Notes under the pieces: model-generated | Seen by the model: only the letters and a program-made list of their open reading frames with translations | Database searches by the model: none | What the model was told of the DNA's origin: nothing | Part shown: one piece after another, positions 45,561 to 54,772 of the stretch | Position numbering within the stretch: position 1 is the first letter of the stretch | Layout: every line of letters starts with the position of its first letter | Source of the DNA: Advenella kashmirensis WT001 | Lineage (GTDB): Bacteria > Pseudomonadota > Gammaproteobacteria > Burkholderiales > Burkholderiaceae_B | DNA: 64,000 nucleotides | Direction of reading: 5' to 3' | Assembly: GCF_000219915.2 (NCBI RefSeq) | Contig: NC_017964.1 | Location: 744,001 to 808,000 of the forward strand | Made by a program: the position numbers and the translations under genes

Positions 45561-46532
45561 ATGTTTTATCGTGAAAACGGTCAGTTTAAAGTTAGTTACC
45601 GGCAGGATCAGCAGATTTTTCCGATCAGGCAGGATCGTATTTTTATCGGGCTGCTGCTGGTAGCGGCAATTGTGGTCGTGCCACTGCTGTCCTCCAATTA
45701 TTTCCTGGGCGGAATCATGATTCCGTTCCTGATCCTGGCCATGGCGGCTATCGGCTTGAATATTCTGGTGGGCTATTGCGGTCAGATCTCGATGGGTACC
45801 GGCGCCTTCATGGCAGTGGGCGCCTATGCGGCATGGAACTTTGGGGTACGCTTTCCGGAGTTGCCGCTGATCTTTCAATTGTTGATGGGCGGTGTCTTTG
45901 CCACCCTGGTCGGCATTCTGTTCGGGATTCCCAGCTTGCGTATCCGCGGCCTGTATCTGGCGGTGGCCACGCTGGCAGCGCAGTTCTTTGTAGACTGGAC
46001 CTTCCTTCGTATTCCGTTCTTTACCAATAACTCATCATCGGGCAGCGTGTCGGTGCCACGACTGGACTTTTTCGGTCTGCCGATACAAACGCCATTGCAA
46101 AAGTATTTGTTCGTTCTTGCGCTTGTGATTGTCATCGCCGTGCTTGCGAAAAACCTGGTGCGCGGCGCCATCGGTCGCGAATGGATGGCCATTCGCGATA
46201 TGGATGTGGCCGCCTCTGTGATCGGGATCCGTCCCATGTATGCCAAGCTCAGCGCCTTTGCCGTCAGCTCGTTCATTGTGGGAATCGCCGGCGCGTTGTG
46301 GGGCTATATCCATCTGGGTTCCTGGGAGCCGTCTGCCTTCGATCTGAATCGTTCATTTCAATTGCTGTTCATGGTGATTATTGGCGGGCTCGGGTCCATC
46401 GTGGGCAGTTTTTTCGGGGCGGCCTTCATTGTCCTGGTGCCTATCGCGCTGAATCGGATTCCTGAAATGCTGGGGCTGTCGCTGGGTGTGGATACGGCGG
46501 CGCATATCGAGCATATGGTATTTGGCGCCTGA
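45561..46532 (+). CDS. livM: LIV-type ABC transporter permease (LivM-like)
   Basis: A 323-aa membrane protein. A polar N terminus of about 25 residues precedes eight to nine spans. GLNILVGYCGQISMGTGAFMAVGAYAA is the LivM signature, and REWMAIRDMDVAASVIGI is the coupling loop. GGLGSIVGSFFGAAFI matches the final family block. With LivH it forms the transmembrane channel. It has an ATG with GGGAA upstream. Confidence 0.94.
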   Translation: MFYRENGQFKVSYRQDQQIFPIRQDRIFIGLLLVAAIVVVPLLSSNYFLGGIMIPFLILAMAAIGLNILVGYCGQISMGTGAFMAVGAYAAWNFGVRFPELPLIFQLLMGGVFATLVGILFGIPSLRIRGLYLAVATLAAQFFVDWTFLRIPFFTNNSSSGSVSVPRLDFFGLPIQTPLQKYLFVLALVIVIAVLAKNLVRGAIGREWMAIRDMDVAASVIGIRPMYAKLSAFAVSSFIVGIAGALWGYIHLGSWEPSAFDLNRSFQLLFMVIIGGLGSIVGSFFGAAFIVLVPIALNRIPEMLGLSLGVDTAAHIEHMVFGA

Positions 46533-46698
46533 TCGTGTTTTTCCTGATCGTCGAGCCGCACGGGTTGGCGCGCTTGTGGAGTATTGCGAAAGAAAAATTG
46601 CGGATATGGCCGTTTCCGCACTAGTGGTGTTCGGTTTGCTGTGCTGGATGTATTCAACAAATAAAACCTATCTGGATGAAAATCCAGAGGAGAGAGAC

Positions 46699-48030
46699 AT
46701 GAAATTGCAAATGAAACAATGGATAGCCGCACTGGGCGTTGCCGGTGTGCTGGGTACGCTGCCGCTACAGGTGCAGGCTGCTGATGAACAATTTATCCCG
46801 TTGCTGACCTATCGTACGGGTTCGTTCGCCCCGCTGGGTATTCCCTGGGCCGATGGCAAAATTGATTACCTCAAGCTGGTCAATGCCCGCGACGGCGGCA
46901 TCAACGGTGTCAAAATTGCCTATGAAGAATGTGAAACGGCCTACGCGACAGACCGCGGCGTAGAGTGTTATGAGCGCTTGAAGGCTGCCCATGGTGGTGC
47001 CTCTGGTTTTGATTCGCAGTCTACCGGTATCACATTTGCGGTTTCCGACAAGGCGCCAAGAGATAAGGTGTCTATCGAAACGGTGGGCTATGGTTTGTCG
47101 CAATCTGCAGATGGCTCTGTTTTTGAGTGGAATTTCCCCTTGCTGGGCACCTACTGGACCGCAGCAGATGTGATGATTCAGGACATTGCCAAAAAAGAGG
47201 GAGGAGAAGACAAGCTCAAAGGCAAGAAAATCGCGCTTGTCTATCATGACTCGCCCTATGGCAAAGAGCCGATTCCGCTGCTCAAGGCGCGCGCCGAAGC
47301 CAACGGCTTTGAACTGCAGCTTTATCCGGTAACCGCGCCAGGCGTTGAACAGAAATCCACCTGGCTGCAAATCCGCCAGAAACGGCCCGATTACGTATTG
47401 CTGTGGAGCGCGGGCATCATGACCCCGACGGCCATTCGTGAGGCGCAGTCTACGGGCTATGCGCGCGACAAGATGTATGCCATCTGGTGGGCCGGCTCCG
47501 AAGGTGACGTGAAAGATCTGGGCCAGGTGGCCAAGGGATACAACGCCATTACGATTCACAATACCGGTGAAGCCAAGGGCAAGGTATACGACGATCTGAA
47601 AACGCATGTGTTCGACAAGGGTGAAGGCTCCAGCAAGAATACCCTGGGCACCATCGCTTACACGCGTGGCCTGGTTATTTCCATGTTGCAGGTTGAAGCC
47701 ATTCGCACTGCCCAGGAAAAATACGGCAAGGGCAAGCATATGACGTCCGAACAGGTGCGCTGGGGTTTCGAAAACCTGAACCTGACCGAAGCGCGCTTGA
47801 AGGAAATCGGCTTTGACCAGATTATCAAACCGTTCAAGACCTCTTGCGCCAATCACGTTGGTGAAGACTGGGCGCGGATCGTTCAATGGGATGGCAGCAA
47901 GTTTGTTCCGGCTTCCGATCTGTATCAGGCTGACCAGAAATATGTGGGACCGCTGGTCAAGGCTGAAGCCGAAAAATATGCTCAGTCTAAGAAAGTCACT
48001 CCTCGTGACTGCAGTAAGGCTTCTTCCTGA
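46699..48030 (+). CDS. LIV-type periplasmic substrate-binding protein
   Basis: A 443-aa secreted receptor. The signal peptide is residues 1-28 (MKLQMKQWIAALGVAGVLGTLPLQVQA), with cleavage before ADEQF. The mature part is a type 1 periplasmic binding protein: FIPLLTYRTGSFAPLGIPWADG, then KIALVYHDSPYGKEPIPLL and PDYVLLWSAGIMTPTAIREA. It is longer than amino-acid-binding LivJ/K proteins and belongs to the group often found with CoA ligases, so leucine is unlikely to be the ligand. GAGGAGAG precedes the ATG. The longer open frame upstream overlaps livM and is not used. Confidence 0.9.
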   Translation: MKLQMKQWIAALGVAGVLGTLPLQVQAADEQFIPLLTYRTGSFAPLGIPWADGKIDYLKLVNARDGGINGVKIAYEECETAYATDRGVECYERLKAAHGGASGFDSQSTGITFAVSDKAPRDKVSIETVGYGLSQSADGSVFEWNFPLLGTYWTAADVMIQDIAKKEGGEDKLKGKKIALVYHDSPYGKEPIPLLKARAEANGFELQLYPVTAPGVEQKSTWLQIRQKRPDYVLLWSAGIMTPTAIREAQSTGYARDKMYAIWWAGSEGDVKDLGQVAKGYNAITIHNTGEAKGKVYDDLKTHVFDKGEGSSKNTLGTIAYTRGLVISMLQVEAIRTAQEKYGKGKHMTSEQVRWGFENLNLTEARLKEIGFDQIIKPFKTSCANHVGEDWARIVQWDGSKFVPASDLYQADQKYVGPLVKAEAEKYAQSKKVTPRDCSKASS

Positions 48031-48047
48031 GGGATGAGGCACGTCCA

Positions 48048-48073
48048 CCCCCGGCGCGGTACGGTGCCGGGGG
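48048..48073 (+). other. GC-rich hairpin between substrate-binding protein and livF
   Basis: CCCCCGGC and GCCGGGGG pair perfectly around a 10-nt loop, 17 bp after the binding-protein stop. No T run follows. Such hairpins commonly protect the 3' end of the abundant binding-protein mRNA and reduce expression of the genes beyond, but here that is inferred. Confidence 0.5.
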
Positions 48074-48112
48074 ATGGGCAACCCATCAGACAGCACATAG
48101 CAGGATACCAAT

Positions 48113-48963
48113 ATGCAAACCACGCCAACTGCAACAGACACTGCCGCCAAGCCGGAACCTGAACGGCTTCTGCTGAACGTCAACGGCATTGAAGTGATCT
48201 ATAACCACGTTATTCTTGTACTGCGCGGCGTTTCGCTGGTGGTGCCGGAAGGCAAGATTGTCGCGCTGCTTGGCGCTAACGGCGCCGGCAAGACGACGAC
48301 GCTGCGTGCCGTATCGAACCTGCTTAAAAGCGAGCGCGGCGACGTGACCAAAGGGACGATTCATTACCAGGACGAACGTGTTGACAGCATGACACCGGCA
48401 GATTTGGTCAAACGCGGAGTAATCCAGGTCATGGAAGGCCGCCATTGTTTCGGCCACCTGACCATCGAGGAAAACCTGCTGACCGGCGCCTATACGCGCA
48501 AGGTGAGCAAGGGGGACATTGAGGCATCGCTGGATCGGGTGTATCAGTATTTTCCCAGGCTCAAGCAGCGCCGCACCAGCCAGGCCGGCTATACCTCGGG
48601 CGGCGAACAGCAGATGGCCGCTATCGGGCGGGCCTGATGGCCGACCCTAAAATGATTCTGCTGGATGAACCCTCCATGGGGCTGGCGCCACAGATTGTCG
48701 AGGAAATTTTCGAAATCGTACGTGACCTCAATACCCGTGAACGGGTGAGCTTTTTGCTGGCCGAGCAAAACACCAACATCGCGCTGCGTTATGCCGACTA
48801 TGGCTATATCCTGGAAAGCGGACGTGTGATGATGGATGGCACGGCGCAGGAACTGGCCAGCAACGATGATGTGAAAGAATTTTATCTGGGTATTGAAAGC
48901 GGTGATCGGAAAAACTTTCGTGACACCAAATTTTATCGCCGCCGCAAGCGCTGGCTGGCTTAG
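48113..48963 (+). pseudogene. livF: LIV-type ABC transporter ATP-binding protein (LivF-like), frameshifted
   Basis: Second ATPase of the transporter. The first part has Walker A GANGAGKTT, the Q-loop region VIQVMEGRHCFGHLTIEENL and the signature SGGEQQMAAIGRA. The second has Walker B MILLDEPSMGLAP and the switch His-equivalent region LLAEQNTNIALRYADYGYIL. The frame breaks at about 48634; adding one C (GGCCTGATG to GGCCCTGATG) gives GRALMADPKMILL and about 283 aa. A C-terminal tail after the nucleotide domain (DRKNFRDTKFYRRRKRWLA) is basic. The break is probably a consensus error. Confidence 0.9.
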
Positions 48964-48972
48964 GAGCAAAGA

Positions 48973-50270
48973 ATGACTGAGTATTTCGATGCTCTGGAAG
49001 TGCGTGATCAGGCGCAGCGTGAGGCCGAGCTGTTTGCTGCCTTGCCTGCAGCGCTGGCTGCAGCACGCGAGCGTGCACCTGCAATTGCCACGCAGTTGCA
49101 GGACGTGCAGGTGGATCGCATCACCAGTCGCCAGGCGCTGGCCGCTATTCCAGTATTACGTAAATCCGAGCTACTCAAGCGGCAGCATGCACAACGCACG
49201 CAGGTCGGTGAAAACCACGTCCAGGCAGGCGCTGGGGCCGGCACTGTCGTGCAGCGCGTCTTTGGCGGCTTTTCAACAATTGGCTGGGGCGATGCGGCGC
49301 GCGTTTTTGCCTCGCCGGGTCCCATTTATGAACCCGAGAGCAAACGGGCCGATTACTGGCGTTTTGGCCGCGCACTCTATGCGGCAGGCTTTCGTGCCAA
49401 CACGCTGTTGTACAACTGCTTCTCGTATCATTTCACCCCTGCCGGTTCCATGTTTGAAACCGCCGGGCTGGCTATCGGCTGCACGGTCTTTCCGGGCGGG
49501 GTGGGTCAGACTGAGATGCAGGTCGCAACCATCCACGATTTGCAGCCCGAGGGCTATGCAGGCACACCCAGTTTTCTAAAACTGATTCTGGAGAAGGCCG
49601 ACGAAATGCAGGTCGCATTGCCATCGTTAAAGCGCGCACTGTTTTCCGGTGAGGCCTTTCCGCCATCGTTGCAGACCTGGTTCGCAGCACGCGGGATCCA
49701 TGGCTACCAGGCCTATGGCACCGCCGATTTGGGCCTGATCGCCTATGAGTCCGAAGCGCGGGACGGGCTGATCATTGGCGAGGATATTGTGCTGGAAATT
49801 GTACGACCCGGCACCAATGAGCCTGTGCCCGAGGGCGAGGTAGGGGAGATTGTGGTGACCACCCTCAATCCCGATTATCCGCTACTGCGCTTTGGCACCG
49901 GAGACCTGTCGGCAATCATGCCAGGCATTCTGCCTGCGGTCGTACCAACAAGCGGATTCGCGGCTGGATGGGGCGTGCCGACCAGACGACCAAGGTGCGG
50001 GGCATGTTTGTGCACCCAGAGCAAGTGGCCAGGGTCGTGGCCCGCTTTGACCAGGTCAACAAGGCCAGGCTGGTTGTTTCCGGTGAAACCGGGCGCGATG
50101 ACATGACCCTGTTTGTGGAAGTGGACGGCACGCCCGCCGCGGGCCTGCAGGAAAAACTGGGCAATGTGGTCCGGGAGGAAACCAAGCTGCGCGCCGCCAT
50201 CGTCTTTGTCGGGGTTGGCGAGCTGGCCAATGACGGCAAGGTCATTGAAGATAGCCGCTCTTACGAATAA
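48973..50270 (+). pseudogene. Phenylacetate-CoA ligase-like (PaaK-type) enzyme, frameshifted
   Basis: A PaaK-family adenylate-forming protein, about 432 aa after repair. It has SPGPIYEPE, FSYHFTPAGSMFETAGLAIGCTVFPGG, HDLQPEGYAGTPSFLKLIL, YGTADLGLIAYES and RFGTGDLSAIM. The glycine/serine-rich AMP phosphate loop of true PaaK (SSGTTG) is not seen at its usual place; an FGGFSTIGWG segment stands there. The frame breaks near 49934; adding one C (CTGCCTGC to CTGCCCTGC) restores LPCGRTNKRIRGWMGRADQ and the C-terminal domain. It ends the LIV operon and probably acts on the same imported compound. Confidence 0.85.
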
Positions 50271-50291
50271 AAAAGCAAGTGGCTGCGGTTT

Positions 50292-51005
50292 TCAGAAGGG
50301 CGGGTTCTGCAGCCCCTGCAACAGGGTCTGTTCAAAGTCGCTTGCAGGACTGCCCAGTAACTCTATCACCGAGGTGGTTTTTTCGGGCAGATAGCGTACC
50401 GGGCTGTGCAGCGCCGCTTCAAAACGGTTCGCCATGTCGGTCAGCTCGGTGCTGTTGGCATTGACCAGAATCACTGCGTGCGACAGCAGCGAAAAAGTAG
50501 GGGTGGTTGCCGTTTTATTGCGACGCCAGTATTGGGCCGTACCGGCGATTTTTTTACCGCCAACAGCCAGATTGAACCGGCCGTCACAGAACGAGCCTTG
50601 CACCGGCTGGGGCGCGGCATGAATGCCGTATGCAGCCAGCGTGCGGGCAACGAGCTCACATAAGCCAAGATAATGCGCTTCGACCTGTTGCAACGGATAA
50701 TTGGCCTGGACCGGGTAGGCCAGATGTAAATTGATCACGCCGGCCGCCTGGGGCACCACACCGCCGCCTGAGAGGCGCACATCGACGGGCAGGCCCGCTG
50801 CGGCCAACTGTCTGCCAGCCGCGTCAAACAGCGGGTTACGTTGATAACTGCGCGGTACGCTGATCCCCGGGCTGGCCTGGTGAATGACCGCAAGGCGCTG
50901 TCCCTGCTGATCGACCCGGTCCAGCAACTGCATTTCGCTGTTGCGACGACTTTGCCCGACTTCAAAAATGGCACCGGGCGGCAGGACAAAAAAGGGCATA
51001 TTCAT
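50292..51005 (-). CDS. Lipoate--protein ligase A-like protein
   Basis: A 237-aa member of the biotin/lipoate A/B ligase family. VRLSGGGVVPQAAGVINLHLAYPV is the lipoate/AMP loop, and NLAVGGKKIAGTAQYWRRN carries the conserved Lys. It lacks the separate C-terminal accessory domain of E. coli LplA. It may attach scavenged lipoate or octanoate to carrier proteins, next to the lipB-lipA synthesis route found at 15-17 kb. It is convergent with the LIV operon (21-bp gap). Whether it acts as ligase or as amidotransferase is open. Confidence 0.8.
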   Translation of the reverse strand: MNMPFFVLPPGAIFEVGQSRRNSEMQLLDRVDQQGQRLAVIHQASPGISVPRSYQRNPLFDAAGRQLAAAGLPVDVRLSGGGVVPQAAGVINLHLAYPVQANYPLQQVEAHYLGLCELVARTLAAYGIHAAPQPVQGSFCDGRFNLAVGGKKIAGTAQYWRRNKTATTPTFSLLSHAVILVNANSTELTDMANRFEAALHSPVRYLPEKTTSVIELLGSPASDFEQTLLQGLQNPPF

Positions 51006-51268
51006 GTTAGCTGTCAGTCCTGTCGCGGGGGAGGTTGGCCCATGCTAAGGGCGGGATGGGCCAACGGGCCATGGGCAAACACCGGCCGGTGGCGACGGTT
51101 TGCCGGGGAAATGGAAAAATTGGGGCGATTAAATTTGGTGATTCGCGCCGGGTGATTGCCACTAGGCGAGGGCGATTGGCGCGTATGTGATTCAGGCAGG
51201 TCCAGGCAGGCCTGCGATTGGGGGCTGCGGCGGCCTTTGCTGGTGTGCATCCGGCCGTTCCTGCTCAA

Positions 51269-51781
51269 TCAGGCCTCGGCCTGTTCCTTGGCTTGCTTTT
51301 TCAGCTTGGTCTTGATGCGATTTTGCTTTAAGGGCGACAGATATTCAACAAATACTTTGCCCAGCAGGTGATCCAATTCGTGCTGCACGCATACGGCCAA
51401 CAGGCCCTCTGCGTCAAATTCATAGGTTTCACCCTGCTCGTTGAGCGCACGCACGCGAATGCTGGCTGAGCGCTCCACCTTGTCGTAAACACCGGGCACC
51501 GACAGGCAGCCTTCTTCATACACCTGTTTATCGTCGCTTTTCCAGATAATTTCAGGGTTGATGAGCGTCAGCAGGTCGTCGCCTTCTTCGGAGACATCAA
51601 TGACCACCACGCGCTCATGCACGTTGACCTGGGTCGCAGCCAGCCCAACGCCGGGCGCAGCATACATGGTTTCAGCCATGTCGCGGACAAGCTGGCGAAT
51701 GCGGTCATCCACCTGGGCTACCGGTTTTGCTACCGTATGCAGCCGGGGATCGGGAAATTGAAGAATAGGTAAGAGTGCCAT
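51269..51781 (-). CDS. def: Peptide deformylase
   Basis: A 170-aa metalloenzyme that removes the formyl group from nascent proteins. Motif 1 is PGVGLAAT (residues 43-50), motif 2 is EGCLSVP (90-96, metal ligand Cys92) and motif 3 is HELDH (134-138). All are intact. The ATG at 51781 has no Shine-Dalgarno. A TATAAT on the minus strand (51794-51789) ends 7 bp before it, so the mRNA may be leaderless or start from the TTG two codons upstream. It is divergent from dprA. Confidence 0.95.
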   Translation of the reverse strand: MALLPILQFPDPRLHTVAKPVAQVDDRIRQLVRDMAETMYAAPGVGLAATQVNVHERVVVIDVSEEGDDLLTLINPEIIWKSDDKQVYEEGCLSVPGVYDKVERSASIRVRALNEQGETYEFDAEGLLAVCVQHELDHLLGKVFVEYLSPLKQNRIKTKLKKQAKEQAEA

Positions 51782-51922
51782 GGCCAATATTATAATTGAA
51801 ATCGATGCTGCTTGGGGTTCTCAGCCCGTCGGGCGCCTCTGGCGCAGCGGGTCAAATTGCATGATGAATCGGATTCCTGGGAATGCCGCAGAAAAATCAT
51901 CATTCTCTTGCGGCTATATTCC

Positions 51923-51928
51923 TATAAT
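51923..51928 (+). promoter_or_regulatory. -10 box of dprA
   Basis: A perfect TATAAT lies 27 bp before the chosen dprA start at 51956. No clear -35 is seen. Its place rules out the longer upstream frame as the protein start. Confidence 0.5.
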
Positions 51929-51955
51929 AGGGTGTTTTCTTACAAATTCAAGCGG

Positions 51956-53224
51956 ATGGATATGGCAATGTCAGATGAAGAGCAGTACGCGTGGATTCGT
52001 CTCACGCTGGAACCCGGGATAGGCCCGGTCACTGCCCGCCATCTGCTGGTTGCTTTCGGGCTGCCCCAGGATATTTTCGGCGCCTCGGTTGCGGCGCTGA
52101 TGAAGGTGGTGCCCCAGAAACAGGCCCTGCAACTGGCCGCACCGGTCGATCCTGTCACCCATACCCTGATTGAACGCACTTTCGACTGGCTGGCCCGCCC
52201 CGGCCATCACATCGTGACGCTGGCCGATGAACTGTATCCTGCCCGGTTGCTGGATACGGCCGATCCGCCGTCCCTGCTTTATGTGGACGGCGACCCGCAG
52301 GCGCTGTCCTGGCCCGTACTTGCCATGGTGGGCGCGCGTTCGGCGACGGTCGGCGGTACGGACAATGCCTTCGCTTTCGCACGACATCTGGCCGATGCCG
52401 GCTGGACCATCGCCAGCGGCCTGGCGCAGGGCATTGACGCGGCCGCTCACGAGGGGGCATTGGCCAGCGGGGCGACACCAGCCACCATTGCTGTCATGGG
52501 AACGGGTATCAATCGCGTCTATCCCGCAGCCAACAAGGGGCTGGCCATGCGGATCCGGGAGCAGGGGGCGCTGGTCAGCGAGTTGCCGCTGGATACCGCG
52601 GCGGTGGTGCACCAGTTTCCCCGGCGCAACCGGATTGTCGCCGGGCTCTCGCTTGGCGTACTGGTGGTTGAAGCCGCGCAACGCAGCGGCTCGCTGATTA
52701 CCGCGCGTCTGGCCGGGGAAAACGGACGCGAGGTATTTGCCATCCCGGGTTCTATTCATTCCCCACTGTCACGTGGCTGCCATGCGCTGATCCGGCAGGG
52801 CGCCAAATTGGTGGAAACGGCCGAAGACATTCTGGAAGAGCTTGCGCGCAGCGGTTCGGCACCCAAGGCGGGCGCCAGCCTGGGCCGTGAGACGGGGCGG
52901 CAGCGGCAATCGGAATCAAAGCTAGCGGGCAACCCCCCGAGGCCGGACACATCCGTCACGCCTGTCATGTCTGTAGCGCACCGGGAGGCGCCATCGCGTG
53001 GTGCGCGCAGCACGCCGGCCGTGGCCACAGGCGCCAGCAATGCAGCGCAGCAGGAGCTACTGGAGAAGATGGGGTTTGACCCGGTTTCCATGGATTTGCT
53101 GCTGGTCAGGCTTGACACGACAGTGGGTGCGCTGGCGGGCTTGCTGACCGAACTGGAAATGGCCGGTAAAATCTTGCGGCTGCCCGACGGACGCTATTTG
53201 CAGCGGGTGAATCACTTACAATAA
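51956..53224 (+). CDS. dprA: DNA processing protein DprA
   Basis: A 422-aa protein that loads RecA on incoming single-stranded DNA during transformation. After an N-terminal SAM-like part (EEQYAWIRLTLEPGIGPVTARHLL), the Rossmann-like domain carries AMVGARSATVGGTDNAFAFA, ASGLAQGIDAAAHEGAL, GTGINRVYPAANKGLA and PRRNRIVAGLSLGVLVVEA. A variable linker (about residues 300-355) and a C-terminal winged helix (LLEKMGFDPVSMDLLL) follow. The ATG at 51956 is chosen because a TATAAT box stands 27 bp upstream. The frame is intact. Confidence 0.94.
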   Translation: MDMAMSDEEQYAWIRLTLEPGIGPVTARHLLVAFGLPQDIFGASVAALMKVVPQKQALQLAAPVDPVTHTLIERTFDWLARPGHHIVTLADELYPARLLDTADPPSLLYVDGDPQALSWPVLAMVGARSATVGGTDNAFAFARHLADAGWTIASGLAQGIDAAAHEGALASGATPATIAVMGTGINRVYPAANKGLAMRIREQGALVSELPLDTAAVVHQFPRRNRIVAGLSLGVLVVEAAQRSGSLITARLAGENGREVFAIPGSIHSPLSRGCHALIRQGAKLVETAEDILEELARSGSAPKAGASLGRETGRQRQSESKLAGNPPRPDTSVTPVMSVAHREAPSRGARSTPAVATGASNAAQQELLEKMGFDPVSMDLLLVRLDTTVGALAGLLTELEMAGKILRLPDGRYLQRVNHLQ

Positions 53225-53261
53225 TCTACGCTATTCTTGTCCAAGCCCAAAGGAGCATTTA

Positions 53262-53840
53262 ATGAGCACCAAGTTCAAAGTTCTGATTATCATCGGCAGT
53301 CTTCGTGAAAAATCCTATAACGCCGCGATCGCCCGGCAGCTGGCTGACCTGGCACCGGATAATCTGGAACTGGTGTACGCTCCTTCCATTGGCACGCTGC
53401 CTCACTATAACCAGGATGTGCAGGATGCCGGCTTTCCCAAGGAAGTCCAGGCGTTTGCCGACGCCATTGTGGCGGCCGATGGCCTGATCTTTGTGACGCC
53501 CGAATATAACTATTCGGTGCCCGGTGTGCTCAAAAACGCGATCGACTGGGTATCACGCCTGCGTCCATTGCCGTTCGACAACAAGGTGGGCTCAATCATT
53601 TCGGCTTCGGGCGGTGCCATTGGCGGGGCCAGAATGCAGTATCACCTGCGCCAGATCCTGGTTGCGATGAATATACATCTGGTCAATCGGCCCGAGATCA
53701 TGGTCGGCACAGTACAAAACAAGACCGACGGCGAAGGCGGCAACATTACCGACGAAACCACGCTCACCTTCATCGGCAATCACCTCAAAGAACTGGCTCG
53801 CATGCTCGAGCTGCATCATCAAAAACAGAATCAAGCCTGA
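53262..53840 (+). CDS. NADPH-dependent FMN reductase
   Basis: A 192-aa flavodoxin-like reductase. IGSLREKSYNAAIARQL is the FMN phosphate loop, and TPEYNYSVPGVLKNAIDWVSR is the second FMN motif, typical of the chromate/quinone/azo-reductase group. It should be a soluble dimer that reduces quinones or flavin with NADPH. GGAGC lies before the ATG. HMG-CoA lyase follows after 12 bp and may be co-transcribed. Confidence 0.92.
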   Translation: MSTKFKVLIIIGSLREKSYNAAIARQLADLAPDNLELVYAPSIGTLPHYNQDVQDAGFPKEVQAFADAIVAADGLIFVTPEYNYSVPGVLKNAIDWVSRLRPLPFDNKVGSIISASGGAIGGARMQYHLRQILVAMNIHLVNRPEIMVGTVQNKTDGEGGNITDETTLTFIGNHLKELARMLELHHQKQNQA

Positions 53841-53852
53841 TCGGAGATAGTC

Positions 53853-54764
53853 ATGGCAATTGCGCAACGCGTAAAAGTGGTGGAAGTGGGGCCTCGCGAT
53901 GGCCTGCAGAATGAAAAGCAATTTGTTCCAACCGACATTAAAGTGGAGCTGATCAATCGCCTGTCGGCTGCCGGTTTTCAGAATGTGGAAGCGGCCTCGT
54001 TCGTGTCGCCCAAGTGGGTGCCGCAAATGGCCGATGGCGCAGAGGTCATGGCTGCCATCGAGCGCCGACCCGGCACCATTTACTCCGTTCTTACGCCGAA
54101 TCTGAAAGGGTTCGAAGGGGCGCTTGCCGCCGGCGCCGACGAGGTAGTGATTTTTGGCGCAGCCAGTGAATCTTTTTCTCAGCGCAATATCAATTGCTCC
54201 ATTGCCGAATCCATTGCGCGTTTCGAGCCGGTGGCTAATGCGGCCAAAGAGGCCGGCCTGCGCGTGCGTGCGAGCATCAGCTGCGCGCTGGGCTGTCCGT
54301 ACGAGGGCGAGATCGCGCCGGCTGCGGTGGCCGATGTGGTCAAGCGCATGCTGGCACTGGGTTGTAATGAAATTGATATTGCAGACACGATTGGGGTGGG
54401 CACGCCGCGCAAGGTGACGGCGGTGATGAACGCCGTATCAGCGGTGGCCGATCCTGCCATGTTGTCTGCGCATTTTCACGATACCTATGGGATGGCGCTG
54501 GCCAATATCCTGGCCGCGCTCGAAGCGGGGATTGCCATTGTGCATTCGTCTGCAGCAGGTCTGGGCGGCTGTCCCTATGCCAAGGGCGCGACTGGCAACG
54601 TCGCCACCGAAGATGTGCTGTATATGCTGCATGGCATGGACATTGAAACTGGCATTGACCTGGATCAGGTCATCAGCACCGGCCAGTGGATCTCTGATTA
54701 CCTGCAGCGCGCCAATTCCAGTCGTGCCGGCAAGGCCATTATTACCAAACGGCAGGCGGCGTAA
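53853..54764 (+). CDS. mvaB: Hydroxymethylglutaryl-CoA lyase
   Basis: A 303-aa TIM-barrel enzyme that splits HMG-CoA to acetoacetate and acetyl-CoA, the last step of leucine catabolism. VEVGPRDGLQNEKQ is the catalytic N terminus, ASFVSPKWVPQMAD and SCALGCPYEGEI follow, and AGLGGCPYAKGATGNVATED is the family signature with its Cys. All catalytic parts are present. Acetoacetate formed here could feed the 3-hydroxybutyrate dehydrogenase at 1.7 kb. Confidence 0.94.
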   Translation: MAIAQRVKVVEVGPRDGLQNEKQFVPTDIKVELINRLSAAGFQNVEAASFVSPKWVPQMADGAEVMAAIERRPGTIYSVLTPNLKGFEGALAAGADEVVIFGAASESFSQRNINCSIAESIARFEPVANAAKEAGLRVRASISCALGCPYEGEIAPAAVADVVKRMLALGCNEIDIADTIGVGTPRKVTAVMNAVSAVADPAMLSAHFHDTYGMALANILAALEAGIAIVHSSAAGLGGCPYAKGATGNVATEDVLYMLHGMDIETGIDLDQVISTGQWISDYLQRANSSRAGKAIITKRQAA

Positions 54765-54772
54765 GCGCACTT

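Noticed and set aside
46765..48189. 474-aa open frame on the minus strand opposite the substrate-binding protein
   Set aside because: The + strand frame has a signal peptide, ribosome site and family motifs. The antisense frame has none.
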